A model generated the notes under the pieces. It did not search any database, was not told the DNA's origin, and saw nothing but the letters and a program-made list of their open reading frames with translations. From Chloroflexota bacterium (GTDB lineage: Bacteria; Chloroflexota; Anaerolineae; JAAYZQ01), in assembly GCA_018606645.1 (NCBI GenBank), contig JAGVRI010000002.1:330615-394614 (forward strand): a stretch of 64,000 nt of DNA, written 5' to 3'. This document shows, in pieces, positions 1-7,347 of the stretch. The position numbers and the translations under genes were made by a program. The stretch's first letter is position 1. Every line of letters starts with the position of its first letter.

Positions 1-33
1 GTCGTCCAGCGTCAAGGAGAACTCGCGTTTCAT
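1..33 (-). CDS. Partial: start of a probable biotin carboxyl carrier protein
   Basis: Only the first 11 codons (MKREFSLTLDD) are inside the window; the gene runs off the left edge. Its ATG overlaps the stop of the upstream carboxyltransferase in an ATGA arrangement, which indicates translational coupling. The upstream protein is a PycB/5S-type carboxyltransferase that lacks its own biotinyl domain, so a separate biotin carrier (1.3S-like) is the expected next gene. The visible residues alone do not prove this. Confidence 0.5.
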   Translation of the reverse strand, partial: MKREFSLTLDD

Positions 34-1556
34 CGGGCTCCTCCCGCGCCATCAATCAGGCCCATCCACCGTCCACTTTGCGGCCTCCAGGCGATCTTCC
101 ACGGCGTCGCCAGCCGACGGGGAGCAATGGCAGCTTCAGCTTTGGCGGCCGGCTTGCATTCCTGTTGCCGAAGCAGCCAGGCGGCGACGGCCGCCGCCAG
201 GGCATTCCTGGAATCAGCGCCTCTTTTACGTCGCTCGAGAAAGGGGCGAGCCACCTGAGGGAAGAGGGCATAGCTAATCACATCTTCTTCGCTCTCGGCC
301 AGATCGCCGATCTCGGCGCGCGCCTGTTCCATCCCCGGCGGGATCAGATCGGCCGGTCGGCAATCGATCGGCTCCTCATCGCCAATGATCTTTTTCTTGA
401 TCTCCGGGTCGATCGGGCCAGGGGGCCGGCCGTAATAGCCGCGGACGTAATTCTTGACTTCAGCGGGAACCACCTTGTAGCGCTCCCCCAGGACCACATT
501 GAGGGTGGCCTGGGTGCCCACGATCTGACTGGTGGGCGTGACCAGCGGCGGATAGCCTAACTCGGCACGCACGCGAGGCACCTCGGCCAGCACCTCGGCG
601 TACCGGTCTTCGGCCCCTTGTTCCCGAAGTTGGGAGACCAGGTTAGAGAGCATCCCGCCCGGGATCTGGAATTGCAGGACGTTCACATCCACGCCCATCA
701 TCCCACTCTCAAAGGCGGCATATTTCCTGCGCACCTGGGCAAAGTAGTGGCTGATCTCGGCCAGCAGGTTGAGGTCCAGACCGGTATCGCGGGGCGATTC
801 CTGAAGGATGCGCACCAAGGTCTCGGTCGGTGGCTGGGAAGTGATCAGGGCCAGGGAGGAGATGGCTGTATCCACGATATCTACCCCCGCCTCGATCCCC
901 TTCAGCACCGTCGCCATGGCCATGCCGCTGGTGTAATGGGTATGGAGCTGGATAGGGACCCGAAGCTCCGATTTCAGGCGCCCGATCAGCTCGTAGGCGA
1001 CATACGGGGATAGGAGCCCGGCCATATCCTTGACGCAGATCGAATCGGCTCCCATATCTTCCAGAATGTGGCCCAGTTTGACAAAGGCATCCACGCTATG
1101 CACCGGACTGATGGTATAGCTGATGGTGGCCTGGACATGGGCCTTCTCCCGTTTGGCTACCTCCATGGCCTTGCTCATGTTGCGCACGTCATTCAAGGCA
1201 TCAAAAATGCGAAAGACCTGGATGCCATTCTCATGGGCTTTGACGATAAAGCGTTCCAATACATCATCTGGATAATGCCGGTAGCCGACCACATTCTGGC
1301 CACGCAAGAGCATCTGGAACGGGGTGTTGGGCATCCTAGCCTTGAGCTTGCGGATCCGCTCCCACGGGTCCTCATTCAGGAAACGCATGGCCGAATCAAA
1401 GGTCGCCCCACCCCACATCTCGACCGACCAGTATCCAACCTGGTCCATCTTGTCTGCGATGGGCAGCATGTCGTCGGTGCGCATGCGGGTGGCCAGCAGG
1501 CTCTGATGGGCATCGCGCAGAACGGTGTCACAGATGCGAACCGGATTTTTCTCCAT
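30..1556 (-). CDS. PycB/OadA/5S-type biotin-dependent carboxyltransferase subunit
   Basis: A 508-residue protein of the family that moves CO2 between biotin and pyruvate/oxaloacetate: pyruvate carboxylase subunit B, oxaloacetate decarboxylase alpha, or the transcarboxylase 5S subunit. The HMGL-like TIM barrel starts with DTVLRDAHQS (residues 10-19). The carboxylated lysine lies in CVKDMAG (about K176), and the metal-binding histidines in LHTHYTSG (205 and 207). The conserved carboxylase domain follows to about residue 430. No biotinyl AMKM motif is present at the C-terminus, so biotin must come from another subunit. AGGAG lies 6 nt before the ATG. It sits 9 bp after the cupin gene and overlaps the next gene by ATGA. 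The exact substrate is inferred from the operon partner, an acyl-CoA carboxyltransferase. Confidence 0.9.
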   Translation of the reverse strand: MEKNPVRICDTVLRDAHQSLLATRMRTDDMLPIADKMDQVGYWSVEMWGGATFDSAMRFLNEDPWERIRKLKARMPNTPFQMLLRGQNVVGYRHYPDDVLERFIVKAHENGIQVFRIFDALNDVRNMSKAMEVAKREKAHVQATISYTISPVHSVDAFVKLGHILEDMGADSICVKDMAGLLSPYVAYELIGRLKSELRVPIQLHTHYTSGMAMATVLKGIEAGVDIVDTAISSLALITSQPPTETLVRILQESPRDTGLDLNLLAEISHYFAQVRRKYAAFESGMMGVDVNVLQFQIPGGMLSNLVSQLREQGAEDRYAEVLAEVPRVRAELGYPPLVTPTSQIVGTQATLNVVLGERYKVVPAEVKNYVRGYYGRPPGPIDPEIKKKIIGDEEPIDCRPADLIPPGMEQARAEIGDLAESEEDVISYALFPQVARPFLERRKRGADSRNALAAAVAAWLLRQQECKPAAKAEAAIAPRRLATPWKIAWRPQSGRWMGLIDGAGGAR

Positions 1557-1565
1557 GGAACTCTC

Positions 1566-1886
1566 CTATTCGGCAAACAGATGAGCGGCCTTGAACATTA
1601 ACACCAACGCCTCTTTCTCGGCCCGGGAGCGATGACGCTCTCCGGCGCGAAGGACCAGCGCTTCTCCCTGGCGCACCGGGACAGTGGGTCCATCATAATA
1701 GTCGATGAGGATCTCCCCCTCCAGCACCAGGTACATCTCGTCTTTGGCATGTTCATGGAATTTGTAAGCTCCCTGAAAGCGGCTCAGATACGCGCAGTAA
1801 TCGTCCACCTGGCCCACGACCGTGTGAGTGAACGGCTGGACCAACAAGGCCGCCGCCTCGGCGATGCTCGTCTTCCGCTCAGGCAT
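1566..1886 (-). CDS. Small cupin-domain protein
   Basis: A 106-residue single-domain cupin. The two conserved cupin patches are visible: HEHAKDEMYLVLEGE (motif 1, with metal-binding His/Glu) and the later VRQGEALVLRAGERHRS (motif 2, with G and H). The ATG at 1886 is chosen because GGGAGG lies just upstream; a longer reading upstream would run into the preceding TPR gene. The first 8 bases overlap the end of that gene. Its place inside a biotin-carboxylase operon suggests a small-molecule or metal-binding accessory role, but the ligand cannot be told from sequence. Confidence 0.8.
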   Translation of the reverse strand: MPERKTSIAEAAALLVQPFTHTVVGQVDDYCAYLSRFQGAYKFHEHAKDEMYLVLEGEILIDYYDGPTVPVRQGEALVLRAGERHRSRAEKEALVLMFKAAHLFAE

Positions 1887-2895
1887 TTGGTTTTCCTCCC
1901 TTTTGTGATGAATGCAAGGACTCATCGGTCCCATGGAGCTCCCGTGTTCCCCAAGGCTTCACAATTTCGCGCCACGCTCTGGCGGCCAGTTCGGCGTGAT
2001 CGGCCGCTTTCAGCCAGTTGCCCATCAGTCGGTAGACATCGGCGATGGCCCAGTGGGCTTCGGCGATGAGGGCCTGGCTTCCAACGGCCATCCGCAACTC
2101 GAGCGACTGGTGATACGCAGCCAAGGCTTGTTCCAGCCGGCCCTGCCCTTTCTCCCACTGGCCCCGGGTGAACAGGACATACGACAGGCCGATCTGGTCG
2201 CCCACCTCCTGGGCAATGGCTTCGCTATCGCGCAAGAATTTATCGGCCTGACGCCAGTAGCCCTGGCTGACCAATACCTCCGCAATGTTGTGCAGGCTGC
2301 GCCCCTCTTCCAGGCGCAACCCTTCTTCGCGGCGGATGGCGAGGCTGGCTCGATGGGCATCCAGCGCTTTTTCGGGGTCGCCCAGTCGCAGGTAGGCCAG
2401 ACCCAGATTGTTGAGCGCCCAGGCTTCCTGCTCCCGCGAGCCGGAGCCCTGGCAGAGGCGCAGACTGTGCTCAAAAGCGACCAACGCTTCCTGCACGCGA
2501 CTCTGTCGGAGGTGCGTCCAGCCCATCATGTTATAGATCGCCGCCCGGTTGCTGTCATCACCCAACACTGAAGTGAGGATCAATGCCTCCTGTTCCAGGA
2601 GGAGCTGTTCCTGCCATTGTCCTCCGTAATGCAACGACTCACCCAGCCAACGGAGAGCCCGAGCGCGGAGGTCCACGGGCAGGTCCTGGGCCAGCAATTT
2701 CCGAAACCCGCTCTCGGCCGCACGCCAGTCCTGACGCGCCCAATCCAGTCGCGCCTGATAATAGCGCAGCCACATCTGAACCGGCGGGGGCACTTCAGAA
2801 TCTTGCTGCGCCCAGTCCAGAAGGGATTGGAGATCCTCCAATTGGTGGGCGGCCAGCAACTGTTCCGCCCGCTCGCTCAGTTCCTGTGCGTTCAT
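1879..2895 (-). CDS. Tetratricopeptide-repeat protein
   Basis: A 338-residue soluble protein built almost entirely of helical TPR units, for example EAWALNNLGLAYLRLGDP and the following KALDAHRASLAIRREEG. About seven repeats run from residue 25 to 310. No signal peptide or membrane segment is seen. The ATG at 2895 has AGGAG 8 nt upstream; an in-frame GTG nine bases earlier overlaps that site and is less likely. The 3' end overlaps the cupin start by 8 bp. It probably acts as a scaffold or assembly factor for the enzymes encoded around it; no partner is demonstrated. Confidence 0.8.
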   Translation of the reverse strand: MNAQELSERAEQLLAAHQLEDLQSLLDWAQQDSEVPPPVQMWLRYYQARLDWARQDWRAAESGFRKLLAQDLPVDLRARALRWLGESLHYGGQWQEQLLLEQEALILTSVLGDDSNRAAIYNMMGWTHLRQSRVQEALVAFEHSLRLCQGSGSREQEAWALNNLGLAYLRLGDPEKALDAHRASLAIRREEGLRLEEGRSLHNIAEVLVSQGYWRQADKFLRDSEAIAQEVGDQIGLSYVLFTRGQWEKGQGRLEQALAAYHQSLELRMAVGSQALIAEAHWAIADVYRLMGNWLKAADHAELAARAWREIVKPWGTRELHGTDESLHSSQKGGKPNA

Positions 2896-2955
2896 CGTCG
2901 TCACTCCTGGCCCCAGAAAAGGCCCATGCCGACTCCCTAAGCGCGATCGATCTCT

Positions 2956-4509
2956 CTAGAGCGGGATATTGCCATGTTTCTTGGGTGGGTTGGCATCCCG
3001 CTTGTTTTGGAGCATCTGCAGTGCCTCAATGAGCCGGGGACGGGTCTCATGAGGCTCGATCACGTCGTCAATATAGCCCCGTGCGGCGGCTACGTAGGGG
3101 TTGGCGAATGCCTCACGGTACTCCTGAACCAGCCGCGCCCGCTCCGCCTCAGGATCGGCGGCTTCGGCGATCTGCTTACGAAAGATGATGTTGACCGCGC
3201 CATCGGGACCCATGACCGCGATCTCGGCAGAGGGCCAGGCATAGCTGATGTCCCCCCGGATGTGCTTGGAGCTCATGACGTCGTACGCGCCGCCGTACGC
3301 TTTGCGGGTGATAATGGTGATCTTGGGTACCGTCGCTTCACAATAGGCATAGAGCAGTTTGGCACCGTTGCGGATGATGCCGCCATGCTCCTGAGCCACC
3401 CCCGGCAAGAAACCGGGCACGTCCTCAAAGGTGATAATCGGGATGTTGAAGCAATCACAGAACCGCACGAAACGTGCCGCCTTGATGCTGGAATCAATAT
3501 CCAGCACTCCGGCCAGGACCATCGGCTGCTGGGCCACAATCCCGACCGAAAAGCCTCCTAACCGGGCAAAGCCGATGATGATGTTCTGCGCCCAGTGCTC
3601 TTGCACCTCAAAAAAGTCGCCGTTGTCCACCACCCGGCGGATGATATCCTTCATGTCGTACGGTTTCATCGGGCTGTCCGGCACGATCCGATCCAGTTCC
3701 TCATCCATCCGGTCGGGCGGATCGTCGCTGGGCACGAAGGGCGGGTCTTCCATGTTGTTCTGGGGCAGGTAGCTGAGTAGTTTCCGGATCTGGTAAAAGC
3801 AGTCCTCCTCATCCTCGGCGGCAAAGTGGGCCACGCCGCTCCTGGCATTGTGGACCATCGCTCCGCCCAGCTCCTCGGAAGTGACCTCTTCGCGGGTCAC
3901 TGCCTTGATCACATCGGGCCCGGTGATGTGCATGAAACTGGTGTTCTTGACCATCACGATAAAGTCGGTCATGGCCGGAGAGTAGACGGCTCCCCCGGCG
4001 CAGGGTCCCATGATGGCGCTGATCTGGGGGATCACCCCCGAAGCCAGGACATTGCGCAGAAAGACGTAGGCATACGCCGCCAGACTGACCACGCCTTCCT
4101 GGATGCGCGCCCCGCCTGAATCATTCAGGCCGATAATCGGAGCGCCGTTCTTCATGGCCAGGTCCATGATCTTGCACACCTTCTCCGCATGGACCTCGCC
4201 CAATGAGCCGCCAAAGACAGTAAAATCCTGGCTAAAGATGTAGACCAATCGGCCGTCAATTTGACCCCAGCCGGTGACCACACTGTCGCCCAGGTACTTT
4301 TGTTCCTCGATGCCAAACCCCACCGTGCGGTGAACCACGAACATATCCAGTTCCCGGAATGTGCCGGGGTCCAACAGCCGCTCAATCCGCTCCCGGGCAG
4401 TGAGTTTGCCCTGGGCATGCTGGCGGTCGATCCGCGCCTGGCCTCCTCCCAATCGAGCTTGAGCGCGCATCTCGCGGAGCTTCTGGATCTTGGGATCCAC
4501 AGTCATCAT
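2956..4509 (-). CDS. Acyl-CoA carboxylase carboxyltransferase (PccB / 12S type)
   Basis: A 517-residue biotin-dependent acyl-CoA carboxyltransferase, the usual size for propionyl-CoA carboxylase beta, methylmalonyl-CoA decarboxylase alpha or the transcarboxylase 12S subunit. Two crotonase-like halves are recognisable. The N-half carries [13 protein letters not shown] and [12 protein letters not shown]; the C-half carries [17 protein letters not shown] and [16 protein letters not shown]. Two adjacent ATG codons (4509 and 4506) follow AAGGAGG; the second has the better spacing. The gene lies 28 bp after tpiA and 60 bp before the TPR gene. With the downstream 5S-type subunit and probable biotin carrier it suggests acyl-CoA:pyruvate transcarboxylation, or separate carboxylases sharing a carrier. 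Confidence 0.92.
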   Translation of the reverse strand: MMTVDPKIQKLREMRAQARLGGGQARIDRQHAQGKLTARERIERLLDPGTFRELDMFVVHRTVGFGIEEQKYLGDSVVTGWGQIDGRLVYIFSQDFTVFGGSLGEVHAEKVCKIMDLAMKNGAPIIGLNDSGGARIQEGVVSLAAYAYVFLRNVLASGVIPQISAIMGPCAGGAVYSPAMTDFIVMVKNTSFMHITGPDVIKAVTREEVTSEELGGAMVHNARSGVAHFAAEDEEDCFYQIRKLLSYLPQNNMEDPPFVPSDDPPDRMDEELDRIVPDSPMKPYDMKDIIRRVVDNGDFFEVQEHWAQNIIIGFARLGGFSVGIVAQQPMVLAGVLDIDSSIKAARFVRFCDCFNIPIITFEDVPGFLPGVAQEHGGIIRNGAKLLYAYCEATVPKITIITRKAYGGAYDVMSSKHIRGDISYAWPSAEIAVMGPDGAVNIIFRKQIAEAADPEAERARLVQEYREAFANPYVAAARGYIDDVIEPHETRPRLIEALQMLQNKRDANPPKKHGNIPL

Positions 4510-4537
4510 GCCTCCTTGTCATCCTTGATGATAGAAT

Positions 4538-5305
4538 TTATCGAGCTTTGGTCTGAGCGGCAATCCGCACCAGGTCCACAAACTCGGGCTTGAGGCTGGC
4601 ACCGCCGACCAGCGCGCCATCAATATCGGGGTGAGCCATAAACTCGCCGATATTGGCCGGGGTGACGCTACCGCCGTACTGGACCCGCACGGCGGTCGCC
4701 GCAGCCTCTCCGTAGAGTTCAACGATCGTCCCTCGAATCGTCAACCCGATAACGGCTCCGGCTGCGGCGGCGGTGGCTGCTTTGCCGGTGCCAATCGCCC
4801 ATACCGGCTCGTAGGCGATGACTAACCCGGCCACCTGGTCGGCGGTGAGCCCGGCCAATGCATTACGGACCTGCGCACTGACGACGGTCTGGGTCTGGCC
4901 GGCATCATACTGAGCCTCGGTCTCGCCCACACAGACGATCGGCACCAGACCGTGGGCCAGGGCCGCCTTCACCTTGCGGTTCACCGCCTCGTCGGTTTCA
5001 CCGAAATAGGTCCGTCGTTCGGAGTGGCCCAGGATGACATATTGACATAACTCCTGAAGCATCAGCGGCGAAATCTCGCCGGTATACGCTCCCTTCTCTT
5101 CCCAATGCATGTTTTGCGCCCCCAGACCGATTTCGGTCGCCTGTAACAGGTCCTTCACCGCCGCCAGGGCGGTGAAGGGGGGGCACAGGACCCGATCCAC
5201 GTCCTTGATCTCATTCAGTCCCCGGCGAATCGCCCGGACCAAGTCGACCGCCTCGGCGATGGTCTTGTTCATCTTCCAGTTACCGGCCAGAATAGGTCGT
5301 CGCAT
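4538..5305 (-). CDS. tpiA: Triosephosphate isomerase
   Basis: Interconverts dihydroxyacetone phosphate and glyceraldehyde 3-phosphate. The 255-residue length is normal. Signature residues are all present: NWKMNK near the N-terminus (catalytic Lys), VILGHSERR (catalytic His), AYEPVWAIGTGK (catalytic Glu and flexible loop) and the phosphate-binding VQYGGSV. The ATG at 5305 (MRRPILAGNWK) follows a GGAG motif; upstream in-frame codons lie inside the promoter. It is the first gene of the leftward operon that continues with the carboxyltransferase genes, which links lower glycolysis to C3/C4 metabolism. Confidence 0.97.
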   Translation of the reverse strand: MRRPILAGNWKMNKTIAEAVDLVRAIRRGLNEIKDVDRVLCPPFTALAAVKDLLQATEIGLGAQNMHWEEKGAYTGEISPLMLQELCQYVILGHSERRTYFGETDEAVNRKVKAALAHGLVPIVCVGETEAQYDAGQTQTVVSAQVRNALAGLTADQVAGLVIAYEPVWAIGTGKAATAAAAGAVIGLTIRGTIVELYGEAAATAVRVQYGGSVTPANIGEFMAHPDIDGALVGGASLKPEFVDLVRIAAQTKAR

Positions 5306-5333
5306 CTTCTTCTCCAGCGGCAGGATTTGGGCT

Positions 5334-5362
5334 ATTATACTTGAAAAATACCCCCCTGTCAT
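5334..5362 (-). promoter_or_regulatory. Promoter of the tpiA-carboxyltransferase operon
   Basis: On the minus strand, ATGACA (5357-5362) and TATAAT (5334-5339) are separated by 17 bp. The predicted start is about 20 bp before the tpiA ATG. Confidence 0.7.
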
Positions 5363-5416
5363 CTTTCAGCCGACGGATGGCAGGGGTGGGGCCTTGTGGC
5401 TGACGCCTCAACTCCC

Positions 5417-5527
5417 GGAGTGAAGCGTTCAGGTGGTTTTCCAGCTAAAGCCTCCATTCCCGTTCTGAGGGGGCTTCGACTCCGCGAATGAAGGCTTCAG
5501 GTGGTCTCCGGCTGAAGCTTCGACTCC
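5417..5527. repeat. Two tandem copies of a palindromic REP-like element
   Basis: Two units, 5417-5460 and 5485-5527, share the phrase TTCAGGTGG at a 68-bp offset. Each is an imperfect hairpin with arms of about 20 nt and a 3-4 nt loop. The left arm has a GAAGCTTCAG-like core and the right arm an (A)AAGC.TC.A.TCC core. The second copy overlaps the last codons of the GT2 gene. Related palindromes occur at 47199, 43550 and 56687. Confidence 0.6.
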
Positions 5528-6501
5528 TGGGCGAAAGGGGAGTTGGTCAGGATCGATTCGACATAATCCAGCGGCACTCGCCGCGCAGCCTGGATGCGCC
5601 GCCGCTTGCCCAGCATTCTGGGCCAGCCGAACAGGCCAGCCAGTTGCCCGCGCAAGCGGGCCCGGGCCGCCTCACCGCGCCAGGCTCGCAGCGCATCGCA
5701 AAAGATGGCCCACTGGGCGCGGACCACCTGCGGCCAATATTTCCGCAACAATGCCCCGGGGTAATTCTTGGCGATGACCCACAGCGTGTTCCGACCGGTA
5801 TAGAAGCTGGCGATAGGGCCCCCGCCGGTCGCGCTCAGCTTGTGGTAGACGACGGCATCCGGCGTGTACCAGCAGCGCCAACCGGCCAACTGTGCCCGCC
5901 AGTTCAGGTCTACATCTTCACAATACATAAAGAATGATTCATCAAAGAGACCGATGTCGTCCAGCATAGCCCGTCGATAGGCCACGGCGCCGCCGCATCC
6001 ACCAAAGATCCAGCCTGGTTCATCAAACTGCCCTTCATCCTGCTGCCACACCCCCCGGTTGAAGGGGATGCCGTCTACGCCATAGCCATCGCCGGCGGAG
6101 TGGATGACACGGCGCCGATCAAAGAGCAGGATCTTGGCTGCGGCGATGCCTGCTTCAGGGTGATCGAGGAGGGCAGTCACCAGGGCTTCGACAAAATCGG
6201 GGGCCGCTTCCGTATCGTTGTTGAGCGAGATCAATACGTCCCCCAAGGCAGCGCGAAACCCCAGGTTGTTGCCCCCGGTCAGTCCGAGGTTACGATCCAA
6301 GGCCAGTAACCGTACCTCCGGATATCGCTCCGCCACCAGAGCTGGCGACCCGTCGGTTGAGCCGTTGTCCACCAGGATCACCTCACAATGCGGGTAGGTT
6401 TGGGCCCGCAGGGCGTTGAGGCATATCGGCAGATGGTGAGCGCCGTTCCAATTGGGGATGACAATCGAAGCCAAGGGCTTCCGAACGCGATCAAGGTTCA
6501 T
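5497..6501 (-). CDS. Family 2 glycosyltransferase (rhamnosyltransferase-like)
   Basis: A cytoplasmic GT-A fold transferase of 334 residues. Visible hallmarks are IVIPNWNG at the start, the nucleotide-binding VDNGSTDGSP, GNNLGFRA, the metal-site region LNNDTEAAP and the acceptor-site FMYCEDVDLNWRAQLAGW. The C-terminal ~90 residues are basic (KYWPQVVRAQWA, RARLRGQLAG) and may be membrane-associated. ATG at 6501 is used; an in-frame TTG at 6510 has an AGGA at good spacing and is a real alternative. The start overlaps the rmlD stop, so the pair is co-translated. With a dTDP-rhamnose enzyme upstream, a rhamnosyl transfer to surface glycan is plausible but unproven. The last codons lie inside a REP-like repeat. 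Confidence 0.88.
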   Translation of the reverse strand: MNLDRVRKPLASIVIPNWNGAHHLPICLNALRAQTYPHCEVILVDNGSTDGSPALVAERYPEVRLLALDRNLGLTGGNNLGFRAALGDVLISLNNDTEAAPDFVEALVTALLDHPEAGIAAAKILLFDRRRVIHSAGDGYGVDGIPFNRGVWQQDEGQFDEPGWIFGGCGGAVAYRRAMLDDIGLFDESFFMYCEDVDLNWRAQLAGWRCWYTPDAVVYHKLSATGGGPIASFYTGRNTLWVIAKNYPGALLRKYWPQVVRAQWAIFCDALRAWRGEAARARLRGQLAGLFGWPRMLGKRRRIQAARRVPLDYVESILTNSPFAQESKLQPETT

Positions 6502-7330
6502 GACCGGCAAAATATTCCTGGAGGGCCTCCTCCCACGGCCGCAGGGTAATCCCCAACGCGGCCCCCATAAAGTTCACCAGAGGGGAATAGAGAGGAGGAG
6601 GCGCCGCTCGCGACCACTGGAGGGTGGTGATGGGCTCCACCGGGATATGCGCCCGACCGGAAAAGTCCAGGATCTTGCGCGCCCACTCGTAGCGAGAGCA
6701 GAAGCCGCTATTGGTGAAATGATAGATGCCATAATGACCAGTGCGGAGGAGTCGGGCAACAGCTTGAGCCAGATCAGGGGCGTAGGTAGGGGAGCTGACT
6801 TCGTCGGTGACCACGCGCAGCGTACCATGCCGGTCGGCGGCAGCGATGATCTTGGTCACAAAGTTGCTGCCGCCGCGGGCATACAGCCAGGCGGTGCGTA
6901 CGATATAGAAACGATGCAACAGAGTCCGTACCGATAGCTCGGCCGCCGCCTTGGACTGAGCATAGATGCTGCGCGGCGAGGGAGGGTCCCACTCGTAATA
7001 GGGGCGGCCCAAGGTTCCGTCAAAGACGTCATTGGTGCTGATGTGGATCATGGTCGCCCCACAGCGCTCACAGGCCAGGGCGATGTTGTGCGTGCCCAAG
7101 GTGTTCACACGAAAGGCCAGTTCCGGATTCCGCTCACAGCCATCCACGTCGGTCATGGCCGCGGTGTGAATCACCACCTCCGGCCGGAGCGCGGTGATGG
7201 CGTCCACGATCGTCGTCGGGTCGGCAATATCATGCTCGGGCAGGTCCAATCCATAGAGTTCCTCGCACGCCAGTTCCTGCTGCAGAGCCTGACCCAACTG
7301 TCCTTTATGTCCGGTTATCACCACACGCAT
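6491..7330 (-). CDS. rmlD: dTDP-4-dehydrorhamnose reductase family protein
   Basis: A 279-residue short-chain reductase of the RmlD family, which makes dTDP-L-rhamnose from dTDP-4-keto-L-rhamnose with NAD(P)H. Seen: the Rossmann glycine motif TGHKGQLGQ at the N-terminus, the DVDGCE segment typical of RmlD, the catalytic YAQSK (Y-x3-K), the preceding STNDVFDGT (where the family has STDYVFDG), and RTAWLYARGGSNFV. ATG 7330 follows a GGGGA box. It starts 18 bp beyond the upstream PD40 gene and overlaps the glycosyltransferase. No rmlA, rmlB or rmlC gene is present in the window. Confidence 0.85.
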   Translation of the reverse strand: MRVVITGHKGQLGQALQQELACEELYGLDLPEHDIADPTTIVDAITALRPEVVIHTAAMTDVDGCERNPELAFRVNTLGTHNIALACERCGATMIHISTNDVFDGTLGRPYYEWDPPSPRSIYAQSKAAAELSVRTLLHRFYIVRTAWLYARGGSNFVTKIIAAADRHGTLRVVTDEVSSPTYAPDLAQAVARLLRTGHYGIYHFTNSGFCSRYEWARKILDFSGRAHIPVEPITTLQWSRAAPPPLYSPLVNFMGAALGITLRPWEEALQEYFAGHEP

Positions 7331-7347
7331 GACGTTCCCCATCCTGA

